A stretch of 64,000 nucleotides of DNA, taken from Azolla caroliniana (taxonomy: Eukaryota > Polypodiophyta). Shown one piece after another: positions 1 through 15,202 of this stretch (positions within the stretch are counted from its first letter, which is position 1; every line of letters starts with the position of its first letter). The DNA is taken from NCBI GenBank assembly GCA_043228905.1, contig JBHGNT010000001.1, positions 35,154,001 to 35,218,000 of the forward strand, given 5' to 3'. A model generated the notes under the pieces. The model worked only from the letters and a program-made list of their open reading frames with translations. It was not told the DNA's origin and made no database searches. Made by a program: the position numbers and the translations under genes.

Positions 1-112
1 CGTAGATATTTTGGACTGGTATGTTCCTAGATTGCTATTAGTTCAAATCTGATCTATATATCATTTAAAATAGGGTTAATTATATGTATGTATATCTTCT
101 GTTAATTTACAG

Positions 113-3100
113 CACAGGTAGTGGGGATGTTGATACTTCTACTGTAGTGAAAGCAGATGATGATGGATACATCAAAGGTGCCTCAGGTATTGAAAAAGTT
201 ATTGCACATGCTAGTCTCCTTCTTATTATTTTAATATGCTTCAAATTATTCTGTTTGTAGTTTGCTAAAACATAATACTCTTATTGTGAGCTTCAGCTAT
301 GATATTAGTAATCATAACTGCTTGTAGGTACATTATATAGGCATCATGGTATTTTTTGTTGGTGTTGATGCTCATTGTGAGAGATTTCATTGTATTGTAG
401 GTGCTCGTTTACAATTAAATCCCACATGGAAAAATCCTACAGGGGAATGGCATATTGGATATAAGCTAGCTTATGAACTGTTCACTGAGACACTCGTGTC
501 TCGTTTAAAGGTGACAATCTCATCTCTGCTATATTAATTCGTGTGGTTGTGCATGAGTAATGCAATCAAATTTGAGATGTATTTCAGTATTGATTGTTCT
601 CGTTAGCTGCAAAATTTACAGTTACCTCTTTGGAGACTTAACACCTGCAAAATAATAGTTTTGCATCGTCAGTCGAATGTGCTATCGGAATAACTCAAAG
701 GGCTCCTCCCTCCTATACTATAGGAAAATGCATCTCTATGTCTATGGATGGCACTTTGATAATGTTTTCTTTTTGCCCCAGCATGAAGGCTTCTTCTTAT
801 CAACTCAAAATGGAATCTTTTACCTAGTTGTATTTCCACAACCATAATTTCAAGACAGATTTAACAAAAAATGGAAAATCATGAACTGTGATGAAGACTT
901 GTGAGACATTCTATGCAAGGTGTTTGGTACCCACAGCCCCAGATCTACACTATTGTCACCATTCAGTCAACATCCTCTGAATAGGAGATGATTGTAGAAG
1001 TTTGGGAATCCTAAATTACCTTTAGCATTTACCTTTAGCAACCGTTACAAATGAAAATGGAAAACTTCCTAACGTCCTTATGTTTGAAATGTAAAGGTAT
1101 ATATGTTTCTGAATCAAAGAGAAAAACTATTGTGACTTGTGTTTTCTAGATTTTGGTCTCAATGGACAATCTAAAGAAAGTTTTTAATGATGTAAAGCTT
1201 CATAAATCAAATTAAGCATGCATCTGAATGTGGTGAGAAACATTTTGGTTCATAGCTTGTTGAGCTTGATCTGCTAGGCCTGTAACTGGCTGTTTTTAAT
1301 GGCATTGGTTTGTTCCAGATCTAATAAAATGTGTACAATCAGATTGTTAAGAAGGAAATTGGAAGAAAACTAAAATTTGTTAAATTTTTTATTTATATTT
1401 TCATTCCACAGCAAGAGCGAAAGAAGAAATGGGATGAGAAACATATGGACGCTGTTACAGAAGCACTGAGACGATTGTCAACATTTGACCAGGTAAACAG
1501 GCATAAAAGATTTGAAGTGTATAGTTTCTTACATTATTAATTTTGTAAACCAGATCAACCAATAAAAAGAACTTGTAGAGGACTGAAATGTCTAATTTTT
1601 AAATTGATTAAAAGATTCTTGATGCTGTAACCTCGTGGGTTGTTCTTTATGCTCGTGGCTTTTCTGGCATCCTTATATCATTATCTTATTTTGTGTTTAG
1701 CTGTTTGCTTAAGTCTTCTATTGCGCTTCATTGTTCTTCTGTATTGTGTCTTCCTGGAGGCATGATTCAAATTTCTTAAATACCTACATGCACATAATAT
1801 GTTATATAACTTATAAATAGCTGTGTGCATAATTTGATTTGCAGCACAATCCAAAACCTACAGATAGCACTTTGAAGAAGGAACGCGAGGATTTGCAGAA
1901 TCAGCTTGATCTCCTCCAGAAGTTATCAGAGGTATAAACCAAACTGTCATCTGCTATCTATAATTAAACACTAACTGTGATAATGTAGTGAGCCAGTTCT
2001 TGCTGTGAATTATGTAGATAATACATCTATTCTGATGCATTGCAGAATTATGATGACAAGGGGCCCATAATTGATGCAGTTGTTTGGAATGATGGTGATG
2101 CCTGGAGAGTAGCTCTTGATACACAAGAGATGGATGATTGTGGGCGTGGAAAGTTGGCTGATTTCATTCCTTTAACTAATTACAGGTAAGTATGTTATCT
2201 TCTTCTTATTAGAAGGTTTTTGGATTGGTATTTCATTTGCTTGGCTCACAACATTTCTCACATTTGCTCACGTTGAGAACATTTTATTTGTGTGTATGTG
2301 TATGCATGCATGCATGTGTGTGTGTGTATGTACGTATGTGTATATGTATGTGTATATGTATGTATGTATGCATGTTGGTATGCATCTCTTGATATATATT
2401 CAAGAATATAGCAAGGTGGTTTTCAAGTTTCAAGAATCAAGGTTGTTTTTTTATTTAGAACACTGGAAAATGATTAAATTCTTCAGTTCAACTGAGATAT
2501 AGTCCACTGACAACGAGAACCTGATTTCTTTACAGGATTGAAAGGAAGTACGGGGTATTCAGCAATATTGATGCATGCTCATTTGTGACGAATATTTATG
2601 AGAATGGAAATATTCTGAGCATTGTCACTGATAGCTCTCCTCATGGAACACATGTAGCTGGGATTACAGCTGCTTATCATCCAGAGGTCTTTATTCTCAT
2701 ACATGGCAAATTCCACTGATTCTTTTGTTGTAATCGTTAATAGTTTATTTTCATTGGGAAACTGCAAAACAGGAACCTTTACTGTGTGGAGTTGCTCCGG
2801 GTGCCCAATTGATATCATGCAAAATAGGGGATTCACGATTAGGCTCCATGGAGACAGGGACTGGCCTGATCCGAGGCCTAATCTCTGTTGTTGAGGTGAT
2901 GAACTTTTCTAACTTACCATCAAATCTTGGGAAGACATGCATTTGCATATAATGTTTGTTTCCACTTTTAACTTCCTGAGCATGTGTTTCACTGTGGAAT
3001 ACAGAATAAATGCCATTTAATCAACATGAGCTATGGAGAACCAACTTCTTCACCTGATTATGGGCGGTTTGTGGAGCTTGCAAATGAAGTAAGAATCATA

Positions 3101-6100
3101 CATCCTGCAATTGTGGGACTGCTTTTTATGGGATGCTAAGTAGGAAGGGTACTGTAGTAGTGTGAAGTATACAAACCTAATCTATAAGATGTAGTACCTG
3201 TAGAACAATCAATGCAACATATACCAAATAGGGATATGAAGAATTAATGTGATGTTAATGTGTGTGAAAAGGTGTGCAAAGCTTAGTGTGAGCATGGTTA
3301 TTTCCCCTGTTTCCCACTGTCAGAACTATGAGAACATATAAGAAAATGTGCCAATCTCCCTCTTTGCCATAAACATATGCATTCTGTGCATATAACCTTC
3401 CTGCTTTTACCTAGTTCTCTCCATTTAAAACCTGTCTCAACTTCTTTGATGCAGGATTCGTATCTCAAACCATCCATGACTAGCTGTCATCCAACTAACA
3501 ATAACTGACATTATGCTTGAGAAGAGATTAAGAGTGCAGAACATTTGACACAGTAAACCAGTTGACCCCAAAACTTGGTGTCACCCTGTTTCTTTATCCT
3601 TCCAACCAAAATTAAAGGTTTAGAAAAAGAATAGGTGTCACCCTGTTTCTTTATCCTTCCAACCAAAATTAAAGGTTTAGAAAAAGAATAGTGTTTTGGC
3701 AAGCGAAAGATAAGTCTCAAGAAACAGGAAACCAAAGGAGAATCCCAACCGACATGTGCTGTTGAAAATTCTACTATGAAAATAATGCAGGTTTTTAGGA
3801 GATTTTCAGGAAGCCACCATATAGTCTTGTACATTTACAAATCAAGCAGCGAGCAGATCTTAAACTTGCTTCTCAAATTCCTTATTTCAATACCCTGATG
3901 TCTGAAATGTAAATATAGCAGATCAGCCCTAATCACGGATCAGCAAAATGCAGTCCAGAAACCCAAAATTCTGATGTAAAAACAGCAAATCAGCAAATCA
4001 GCAAAAACCATAATTTCTGCTAAAAAGGAATTTCACATCATAAACCCTATCTGAGTAGCCAATAGTGGTCTAAAATCCTAATTTGTTTGATCGAGAAGGA
4101 GAATCAGGAAGAGGTTAGCGCTCTCTTTGTGAGACATTTTCTTATTCAAGCCAAAACTCTTCCTTATAGCAGTTTTTCTAGCATGAGCTAGCCTCTATTT
4201 GATGATCTGTATCCATTTCAGAACTATTAATGCAAACAACTAATTACTCATCAGAGAAAAGCAGACCAGAAACTCAGACTTTTGATATTATAGCAGCAAA
4301 TCAGAAACCAAAATATCAGCTGGAAAATAATCACAGAGCATAAAACCTAATTTCTGATTACCCAACAATGGAGAAAATTCCTAATTTTTATGATCTAGAA
4401 GGAGATCCATGGAAGAGGTTAGTACTCTTTGTGAGAAATTTTTCTCCTTCAACCCAATTCTCTTGCACAAATAGCAGTTTATCTAGCATGATCTAGCCGC
4501 TATACCAAGAATTTATACATTTCATCATTATTTGTGTTCATACCCTTATATTAATGTCCACATTGAAAATGATCATTAAATCCAGAGTTTAAACACATCA
4601 TACCACTGTGACAGGCATCATCACTTCCGACATTTGCTCAAGTAAATATTCGGGTTGAACTCGGGCTTACATGACTGAAACTCAGAGTGGATGAACCCAT
4701 GTAATTAATCTTTGGCAAAAAACAATAGTTGTATGACAGCATCATTCTCCCCACATACTTTCAGAGGGGTATCCTATAGACAAGTGTAAATAATTATGTT
4801 TGTTTTAGCAAAATGAAAAGAACTCCTGAAACCTCTTGCCCCATGGATACGATTGCCATCAGTTTATTATATCAATGGATGCAGATATGATTGAGACAGA
4901 GCTAAATCTAGCAATGCATGTAATTTCTGCAAAGAATTTTGGTTTAATTAGTTGATGATCCCAGTGGTAGTAATTGCATGAATGTTTTTGCCATTCTATT
5001 GCAGGTGGTTAACAAGCATGGTGTCATCTTTGTAAGCAGTGCTGGTAATGCAGGTCCTTCACTGAATACAGTAGGTGCACCCGGAGGAACCTCTTCAAGC
5101 ATCATAGGCATTGGAGCATATGTGTCACCTAGTATGGCTATTTCAGCCCATTCAATAGTTGAGCCACCTCTTGAGGGCCTCCAATACACCTGGTAAATGA
5201 TAAATCAAAGAGCAAGTTCATCAAGTTCATCTTTACGAAATTAATAGATATATTACATGTATACAACATGTTATTGCATCATCAACAACCTGGCGTTGTC
5301 TTATATGGTGATCACACGAGTATATCTTCTTAATCATAGCTAGTTTCAGGTCAAGCAGAGGCCCAACAGCAGATGGAGATATTGGGGTGTGCCTGAGTGC
5401 TCCTGGTGCAGCTATTGCACCCGTACCTCAATGGACCCTGCAACGCCGCATGCTGATGAATGGAACATCCATGTCTTCTCCATGTGCCTGTGGTGGCATC
5501 GCACTTATACTGAGTGCCCTAAAGGTGGATACTACCTTTGGGACCTATAACTAAGCATTGACATCTATGGAAAATGCTTATGCATGAAACATGTTTCATG
5601 GAAATCCTCATTTACCTTTTATAGGCTGAAGGGCAACCAATCAGTCCATGGGTAGTACGCAAGGCCTTGGAAAATACTGCTGCATCTATAGGGAATGCTC
5701 CTGAAGATGTCTTAACAACTGGTTTTGGTCTCCTACAGGTTGACAGGTGCCTATCCCTTTATTTATAAACTCTAATGGTTCATTCATAAGCAATCATGTA
5801 TATCATGTTATTTGTATATATGCTAGTCCACAATGTGTACAAATAGACTGCAATACTGCTGGGATATAAAAGGCCCAAATAGACAGGAAACAGAAGCAGA
5901 AAACAGCAAACTACTACAAGTAGGAGAAAATTATATCATGGCTGGTTCTGCTGAAAAATGCTTTAGATTAAAAGCTATAAGATCTACTAGTGATTGTCAA
6001 TGTACACCATGTAGAAAGAGTTGAATTGGATGTTGGAGGAATGATTGACTCTATGAGCATGCCAATGACACACACAGGCATGCATGCATGCGAAACATGC

Positions 6101-9100
6101 ATAGACAGTTTAAGAATAGTTATGTTCAGTAACGGGTGAAATACATATGATATATGGATTTTTAGAGTGTAAGATTTAATATCCAGAAGAATTTAAATAG
6201 ATAGGTAGGTCTGCACCTTGTTAATATGGTGGAGAGATGCTGAGACTTATAGATGTTGGCAGAGTACCAATCACCGTCTCTTGTCAGAATCTTACATGTA
6301 TAGATGACGAGATTCTTTAGTCATATCTTATTTTATTTCTATTTACTTTCTTTCCTTAATTACGTTTATTTTTTTGTGCTTGTTCTCAAATACAAGATAA
6401 CATTTTAAGATGAAATCTCTTGTTTAGTCTTATAAATCATTTTGGCCTCTTAAGAGAGTTTAATATATATTTCTTTCAGCCATTGGAATATGCATATGTG
6501 AGACAGCACCCTTGATCATGTATAAATTTTTTGTCTAAAGGAAACATTACCTGACTTGCTTTATCATATCCTGTTTTTCTCATCGTAAGATGTTATTTAT
6601 TATTCAGTTCATAGGCAATTTTGGCCACATAAAAGATGCTAATATGTATATATATATGTACATTTCACTGTCTTCTTCGTTTATATGTATCAGGGCCTAT
6701 GAATATCTACAGAAGTACAAGGGGAGGCCTCCTGTTTGGTATCAAGTTCAGGTTTCTCGAAATGGGAATTCAGGTAACCTTTCGTAAGCTGGAGAGCCAA
6801 CTCAAATAAGTTATCGTTTTCGAATCATTAAGCCTTTTCTGACTTAGGTTTCCTTTTTGTGTTATGTTTTTATGTCTTATCCTTCTGGTTTTGTTGCACC
6901 TATAATTCCTCTAATAATCCATCCAACTTTATACAGCAGATAAATCGGTACGAGGAATTTATCTTCGAGAACCTTCTGAATGCAGTCAATCTAGTGAGGT
7001 GAGAGTTTTTCCACTGCTTATTTGAGTAGAGATGCAATATACTTGCTGGAAAAGTTAAGAACGTTTTCATGTTTCCCACAATGATGTGCTGCTGTTAAAT
7101 AATAGGCATGATTTAGAGCTAAAGGATGTGGCTATTCATCTATCATAAAATGTGATGCACAAGAGCTTTACATATCATACAAGAATAATCTAGCATGTTG
7201 CAACCTATCAACCTTTGTTTAGTAAGACTGAGAGAGTTATACCTCATGTCACATTAATCTTATCTACATTTTCTAATACCTTTGTTGCGTATACAAAGTA
7301 TTTATGAGTACAACTGTTGTACAAGTTGGTTGGTGTAGTTGTTACATGCTTGGATGTGAAGAGTCCAAATCCTTTTTTCTTGGGTTTGTTTCTTCAACGC
7401 TTTCTCCAACATATTAGCATCTTTCTATGAAACAGATAATGCATTTATCAGGACTTGTTAACAAATTAATACTTCATTGATGGTAGAAATATGCATCATG
7501 TGGAGATGCTAAAAATTGTAACTATTATGTACAAGTTGGATTTTGCAAGTATGAGAAATACACACCAAAGTTCTGGAAACATTGCTCAATTTACACAAAA
7601 TGTCCAATGCCTGATGAATAACATACATAGAGAAGACAAGGTCATAGTCGAACTGCAAACTGAAATGTGTCAATGTAAGGAGCTTCATTTACAACCATGG
7701 TCATCATCATATTTATCGAAGACAATTTGAGTGAAAGTGACGGCTGGCTAGTACCTCTGTGTGGTGCTTAAAAAAATACTTACTAATCTCACAAATTATT
7801 TGTAGTTGCACTATTGTTCCCTATCACAGATGTGACGATGGCGATTTTTGTTTTGAAACGCATTTGCTTCGTAGAAAGTAAATTGTTGTTTACCTTAGTT
7901 TTAAAATACCAATAAGAAACAAGGTAAACATAAATACTTTCCAAAAATCAGAATCACAATTAATTTGCATGAAATGGCTAGAAATGCAAACCAAAAAATG
8001 ATAAAAAAGACTGATACATAGAAACACGCTTCCAGGAAACAACTTATGATTTTCTTCAGATTCATGAAGGAAATATGCTTTCTTCCACTGCTTTTGAGCT
8101 TGATATGCATAATGAAGTTTGTTTCATTTTTGGTTTATCGTCATATTCGAATTTACCTATTTCAGGGTTTTCTATTTAGTTGGTTTCCTCTCCTTTTCAA
8201 TAATCAGAAGAGATTATTATCTCTGTCATGCGATAATAATATTATAACTTCCTATTTCTGTTAGTTACATTGATATCTAGCATAAAATTATGATGCCTGA
8301 TACTAGCCAGGATTTCTCAATTCATTTTTAAAAATTTGTGTCTCTCTCATAGATTGCGAGCATACCTTATTGCTCACTCTAGAGTTGGATACCTCTCCTA
8401 GTTTGCAATTTGCAAAAATCTCTTTATTATGTCTGTGTACTCTTGTCTAATAGCTCACGAGGCCATGGTTTATTGACAGTAATATATAGTTTCATTCGTT
8501 TCATAAGTTGATGCATGGCATGTTGTTTCTTGGTGTTTACTGAGTAATGTTATGTATGTTGGTGAAATAGTGGTTGGTGCAAGTCAAGCCAAAGTTTCAT
8601 GAAGATACAGACAAGATAAATATTATCATCCCTTTTGAGGAGAAGATACAGCTTGAAAGTCGCGATCCAAGTTGGTTAAAATGCCCTGAATATGTTTTGC
8701 TGACACACAATGGGCGCTCTTTCAAGTATATATTCTCTTCACTCTTGAACTTACTGGAATTTGAGATTTATTTATTCATTATTATTTGATGGGGACTCTC
8801 AATCCAAAGGAATCTGTATTATAAGGTCATTATGACCTGTACATAATAGTTTTCTATTGAGTGTAAGGAGAACTACAAATCATTGTTGACATGGGAATAC
8901 ATCTAATGAAGGATTGTGGTATAGGGGAAGAATAGAATCATTGTGACAGTAACAGGATAACAGATAAGCAGCTGCAAATTAATTAATTAAACTTAAAAGG
9001 GAAATAGTAGTAAGATGCTAGATGTTAGCCATGAAGGTTCGTAGCAATTTAGCCCACAAGATTTTTTGGTTGATATGTTGATCAGAGATAGAAATCTGTT

Positions 9101-12100
9101 GGTAGTAGCATAACTTCACATGTCCATACTGAATTCTCTGAAAGTTTGTCTTTTGCTTGCTGGAAAGAAGTTTCCTATCTTTTTCCTTGAACTAATTCAT
9201 TTGTGAATAAAGTGTACTTGTAGATCCTACACAGTTGACTCCTGGTCTCCATTACTCGGAAGTATATGGAATTGATTGTGATGCCCCTTGGAGAGGACCA
9301 GTATTTCGAATCCCTATCACCGTCCTTAAGCCATTTGAACTAACAAACAAACCTCCAATTATTAAATTTTCTGGGTTAACCTTCATTCCTGGTAAATCTC
9401 TATACCTGCTTTCTTGTCCTGGAGAGCATTTTATAGAATAATGAGATTTTGAGGACTCTACAAAACAGGGCATATCGAACGGAGATTTATCGTGGTGCCT
9501 GCTGGGGCGACCTGGGCAGAAGCTGCAATGAAAGTCTCTGGCTTCGATACTCCACGCCGATTTTATCTTAATGTAGTTCAGGTATGAAATAAGCCTTGCT
9601 TGCTTTCAAAAAATCTGAGCTTCACATGGTCCAGCATAATGCTAATAAAATCTGATTCCATTTGCTGGATCCATGGAAGAAGTTAATTCTAAGTTTATTT
9701 TTTGAGACACAGGTAGCTTTTTTGTTCCATACTCACCCCCCTGCCTCTTTGTTTTTTTATAGCTTTTTCCACAAAAGCGACCTGGTGTATTAGATAGGAT
9801 ATTCCTCCTTTCTGGGCCATCTGTTAAGAACCTGAATTTTGAAGTTCAGGGAGGAGTGACAATGGAACTTACCATTGCCCAATTCTGGTCTAGTGGACAT
9901 GGAAGTCAAACTCCTGCCATTGCTGATGTAGAGGTTTGTAGAAATTGCCATATTTAGTATGGTGACGTGAGAAATTTCCATTTGAATGTGTTTGCAAATG
10001 CCTAATTTGTTTCTGGTTTTATCTACATCAACCAGATTATGTTTCATGGACTTGTGCCAAGCAAAACTGAAATATGTTTAAATGGTAGTGATATAGTTAC
10101 AAGAGTTGACATCAGTTCTCTTCTAGGTGTTGAAATTCTGTCTCCAAAAGCCACATTGCACAAGGTAAAAAACATTTATGCTCATTTTTTTTCTCTTAAG
10201 AAGATTTGATGAGTTAAAGCATAATGTCTGTGATATTATTTATATATTTTATAAAAGCCACATTGATTTTGTATGAAAGAATGTTTTTCTCTGAAATCAA
10301 TATATACACTATTTCATGAAATGATGGCTTCTAGCATAAGGTTGCTCAACTCCTTTGTAGTATAATAATGGGATATACATGCATTTATGTTAAATTATAG
10401 TTAACTTTATTACGAAATATCCTTCCAATTCACAATAAATTGTCAATGAATCAGTTCCACAGGAATATATCTCATTTACTTTACAAATGTGGGGAAATCA
10501 AGTAATTATCTAATAAATGTCTGTAGGATTATCTTGTAATTATTTGCATGTGCAGACAGACATTGATTTTTTATGGAACTGTTAATTGATTTTGCTTTCA
10601 GGTCAGGATTCCTTACAGACCCATTGAGAGTAAGCTTCAACCTTTGCCATCAGACCGAGATAAGCTGCCCAATGGACACCAAATCTTGTCGTTAATATTG
10701 ACGTAGGAAGTGTGGATTCTATTTTGTTATTACTTGAATGAGATTCACAAACTGACAGAATGCATTTATATGATTAACTGCATACAGGTATAAATTCAAT
10801 CTCTCAGAGGCTTGTAAAGTCACTCCAAGGTTCCCCATTCTCAATAGACGGATTTATGATAATGAGTTTGAGTGCCAATTTTATATGATATCAGATGTTA
10901 ATAAGGTTATAAAGTCTTTATTGTGTCAATACTTTTATAAAATTGTCCATAACAATATCTTTTAGTTTATTTAGAAAACAAGCACTAAGATTTAAACCTA
11001 TCAAATTCAAGCCCTTATTCAAATGGGTTGTTAATGTAGAATAGGAAATAACATTTTACTCTCAACCTAGATTGTCTTTGGAATAAATTGAACGAGGTAT
11101 ACTTAAAGATTTTTCATATGAATTTACAGAGGGTTCATTCGATGGGTGATGTATATCCCAAAGGAATCAAGCTTCCTAAAGGAGATTACACTTTGCGTTT
11201 GCATTTGAGGTTGGTGTCATTTAACTTAATTATTAATTATGGCTCTAGAACTGAGGTATTAATATATCTGAAATACAGGCACGACAATATGACATATCTG
11301 GAGAAATTAAAAAAGAGTGTGATTTTCATTGATAAAAGCTTAGAGGAGAAGGTAAGCAACTTTCTGCTATTTTTATCTTGAAGAAAAACATTCAAAATGC
11401 TTCGGCTGTATTTGGTCACTTTCATTGTGATTCTAGGCAATGGAATGCCCACGAAGAAAGAGTAGACAGATGCAAATCATGAATTTCCAATTGCGAGTTA
11501 TGAGCCAAGTTTGAACCAAGAAGGATGATCTTTACAATATTGATAAAATTTACACTCCCTATCAAGGAGAAGTTGCAATTGAAAGCTAAAGTGGAGATTG
11601 GTCATTTTCCAGGGAATCTATTACTAGGTCTATTGACGACGTTAGCTTGGCAGAATTTTAATTCTAAAGATGGATTTGATATATGATTTTGCGAAATTCA
11701 ACTAATATAGCACAGATCTAAATTTTATTATTTTTCAAGACATCCACTGCTCATCACAACTAATGCGTGAAGATGTTTTTCTTCAGAACTGGATTCAGTT
11801 GCCTTTATTTTCACGTATTGATGGGGGAATAACAGGTGGTTTTAACTTCAAATCAACAACTTTAATGTGTGGGTATGTTTGTTTGGTTTTGTTCTTGTAG
11901 TTCTCTAGCTACATGTAATGGTAATGTCTTGTTTTATTTTCCATTACTCATGGTTTACGATCATATATAGTGAAGATAACCTTCTTGTGGCCATTGTTAC
12001 CTCATTCCTCAGGTGGATAATTATGTGATATTCATATGATTTGCTGAAAGTAGCTTGCATCTATATACGTAGTTAAAGTGTACAACTTACATGAGACCAT

Positions 12101-15100
12101 TATGGAATAAATACAAATATAAATATGAAGCATGTGAGAAATTGTGATTCTCACAATGAAACAATATTTATAAATTATGTTAAAGAAGTTATTTACCTTC
12201 GTTTATATGTGGTTAGATGCAGCAATTTTAAGTTGTTTGTACTTATTGAACAGTGAAACTCAAGTGCTCCATATTGCATCTCCGCCAGAGGATAAACTAC
12301 CAAAGGTATTCCAAATTAGCATGACTCCCTAATATGGATTTTATTAAATTGCATAAAACTATTATTATATTTAACATCACGCCTTAAATATATTATATAT
12401 GTATGTATATTTTACAGGATGTGCCTCTGGGCAGTGTGCTTATTGGGAAGATAATATATGGAAAAATTTCATCAGGCAATGGCAAGGGGACAAAGAACAA
12501 TGAAGGTTGTCCAGCTTCTTATCAAATTGTGTGTGTAGTTCCACCACCAGTGAAGGTAATATTTATTCCTTGTTACTTATGTATAGTTCAATGTGGTTTT
12601 TTAGTCCCTTAGACTAAGTTAGTTGAAATTCAAGTTGTAAGAAGGATGCTTAATGCAAAAGTGGAAACTACAGAATGAAGACAAACCAAAAGAGAAAGAT
12701 GCATCAGTAAAGAAATCTTGCGAGAAAATCTGTAATGAACAGGTGAGCTGTAGATGAGATGATTGTTGCATCTACTTGTATTGTTTCTGAACAATGCATT
12801 AGATAGCCCTTCACTTATATCTAAAATTGTTTATAGCAATGATCTCATATGCCCACATGATTTTCATGCTTAGATTAGAGATGCAAAACTAAAAGTCCTA
12901 TCAAGTCTTCCACGAGGGACACTAGAGGAGCGGAAAGTATGGAATGAATTAGCATCAACTCTCAAGGTATTCCTTGGTTATGTTATACTGCATCTGCTGG
13001 ATATTCAAGAAGAAAACTCTAGTTTGCTTCTGGGTTTACAGGTAGAATATCCTAATGAGTTAAAGTTACTCCATGAGATATTGTCAAAAGTATCAGCAAC
13101 TCAGAAGAAAGAAGATGGAAAGAATGGCATCAATGAGGTATTTGCCAGGAAAAAATTCTGGTTCTTGTATACACACGTTCTTCAAGATTGATGACCCTTT
13201 CGTCATACTCCAATGTAGGTGATTCAGGCTGCAGATGACATCATCAATGTTGTAGACAAAGAAGCGTTAGCAAAGTTTTATGGGGTGAATTCTGCATCCG
13301 ATGAACCAGAGGCCATGGTTAGATTTGCGTTGTGCTGTATTTTGGAAGTAATTCATTTTACGTGTTAACTTTTTGCTTTTTTTCAACTCACATTTCACTC
13401 TGCTGACTTTTCAGCAACTACAGCAAGAGATGGAAAAACAACGTGATGCATTGGTTGATGCTCTTTACAAAAAAGGCTTAGCGATAGCTGAACTAGAGGA
13501 TGAATCGTTGGTAACTTCTTGAGCTAAACATTTTTCAATATTTTGGACCAGTGTTTAGGGTTTTAACTGTTAATTTGCATTGTGGAAGGTTTTTGACCCT
13601 TTTGAAAGGCGTAGCTCTCCATAAAGTCATCTCATGTGGCTTAGGGACTGTTTTGAAACATGTTTGTGTGTGATATAAACTCATGGCTAGGCATGTATAG
13701 TGTGAGTAAATAGATGATGGATTAGTCATAATTAGATATAGGATGGTTCCTTTTTAAGAGTCATTGATGTCATTGGGTCATCCGCTGGTTCATCCTGAGT
13801 CCCTGTTCAAGAACCTTACGACAATAGAACCATAGTGCTACCAAAGACCATCAAGGTGGTAGATGGCATTAAGATGCAGTATAGTATTATGCGGGTACAT
13901 CAAAACAGCAGCAGAGCCAAGGGAATATCTTGAAAAGCATCTGGGCTATTCCTTCCTATTGAGCACTCCTTTTTCTTGAAGAATGGAAAGAGAGGTTGTC
14001 CCCCCATTCATTCTTGAAGAAGTGGAAGCCTTGGGGCACCAGGCAATTTCATGCGATAATGCAACTTACATGGGAGTTGCTAGATACAGATACTCATTAT
14101 TACTACATTTATATGGGTGTTCAAAGTTCATCTTAAGAGATGGTTTACAAGCTTTTGGGAAAACTCCTTTTTTATGTTTGAATTTTTATCCACGAATGTT
14201 TTAAATAGCAATTCTATCGTACATCACACATGAATGCCTTGACAAACCATCACGCATGTTTAAAAATAATAATAATTTCAGGTTGATATAGAGCTTGTAG
14301 AAGAAGGCGACAACAAGACGGAAGAGGTCAATGAGAGTGTAGATCCACCTGATGCTAAAGCTGGTGAATCCGTTTCCAAAGAAGAAAAGGTTCCATCAAA
14401 TGAAACAAGTGATAATGGCCAAACTGGGAAGTTTGACGATACATACAATGAGCTTCGGAAATGGGTGGACATAACATCGACAAAATACAGCTTGTTGAAC
14501 GTAATATACGAGAAGAGATCCGGGCGTATAGGCACTGCTATTAAGGTCAGAAACTACTTGGAAAACATGGAACACCATATCAAATAATTGGGGGAAACAG
14601 TAAAATAGATCCTTCTAATGTTACCAGAATAGCCTTACGTTCTGAAAAATAACCAGAATACCCCTCTGTACTACAAAGTTTATTACCATTGGAGGGGTAT
14701 TCTGATAGGTGCATTAAAATAGTTCAATAACAACATATTATTGGAAAGATATCAAAATTAGTGAATGCTTCAACTATCATGTCTATGATTAAATACTCAA
14801 GATATATGCTCAAACCAAGGTCAACAATTCCGTTCCATGCCCGTGCCCAAATTAGTGGTATCCTCCCAATTGATCTAGTAAGATTGATTTTAAATATATG
14901 TATCAGCAAATTTATTTCCAGTTAAGGAAATTCTGAAAATCATTATGCATCAATGACATTAATGCTTATGTGGGGACAATCTAATCTAGTAATAGTATTT
15001 GAAACCAATTCAGATTGATGAAAGTTCTTTTGCTTAATAGGTCTTGAATGAGTTGATACAAGATGAGGCAAAGCCACCACCTAAGAAGAGTCTCTATGAA

Positions 15101-15202
15101 TTACAAATAAAACTGATCGAGCTGAAAGGTTGGCTGCATTGGGCTGCATATGCGAGGAAATGGATGGGGGTTAGATATCCAGAAAAGCTACCACCCTTCT
15201 AA
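113..15202 (+). CDS. TPP2: Tripeptidyl peptidase II, 3' part of gene (32 exons, 5' end off window)
   Basis: Giant cytosolic subtilisin-family exopeptidase that removes tripeptides from oligopeptides downstream of the proteasome. Exons read: 113-186, 401-510, 1412-1492, 1845-1931, 2046-2185, 2536-2686, 2773-2895, 3005-3088, 5005-5192, 5350-5524, 5625-5746, 6694-6773, 6937-6998, 8571-8725, 9213-9391, 9469-9581, 9763-9933, 10036-10164, 10602-10702, 10788-10905, 11130-11209, 11279-11351, 11787-11872, 12254-12305, 12418-12555, 12674-12742, 12874-12966, 13042-13137, 13219-13317, 13415-13510, 14282-14545, 15041-15202. All phases agree, giving about 1249 residues. The catalytic His motif [10 protein letters not shown] lies in exon 6, the oxyanion region SSAGNAGPS in exon 9, and the catalytic Ser in [13 protein letters not shown] (codon 5468-5470). 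The catalytic Asp and about 130 N-terminal residues should lie upstream of the window. The C terminus YPEKLPPF fits the family. Exon 15 uses the acceptor at 9211-9212, not the nearer TAG at 9222, because only that restores SFNVLVDPTQ. No frameshift or internal stop was seen. Confidence 0.96.
2283..2395. repeat. TG/TATG-rich microsatellite in a TPP2 intron
   Basis: Interrupted run of tgtg, tgca and tatg units in the intron between TPP2 exons 5 and 6. It is a simple-sequence tract of alternating purine and pyrimidine. The short open frame across it is an artefact of the repeat. Confidence 0.85.
3089..5004. other. Long TPP2 intron carrying diverged direct repeats
   Basis: This 1.9-kb intron separates the exon ending AANE from the exon starting VVNKHG. 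It holds a perfect-looking short tandem duplication (3577-3690). It also holds two diverged direct copies of a segment, roughly 3975-4205 and 4275-4500, sharing blocks such as gcagcaaatcag, gaagaggttag, tctttgtgaga and tctagcatga. No coding sequence was recognised. Confidence 0.6.
3577..3690. repeat. 57-bp tandem duplication in a TPP2 intron
   Basis: Two head-to-tail copies, 3577-3633 and 3634-3690, each starting ggtgtcaccctgtttc and ending agaaaaagaata. They look identical by eye, so the duplication is probably recent. Confidence 0.92.
14654..14704. repeat. Hairpin in the last TPP2 intron
   Basis: Inverted repeat with 13-bp arms, cagaatacccctc at 14654-14666 and gaggggtattctg at 14692-14704, around a 25-bp loop. 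The arms are perfectly complementary. It could be a small fold-back element remnant. Confidence 0.75.

Noticed and set aside
9223-9235. Acceptor at the TAG ending 9222 for TPP2 exon 15
   Set aside because: It breaks the frame. The acceptor at 9211-9212 keeps phase and gives the family sequence SFNVLVDPTQ.
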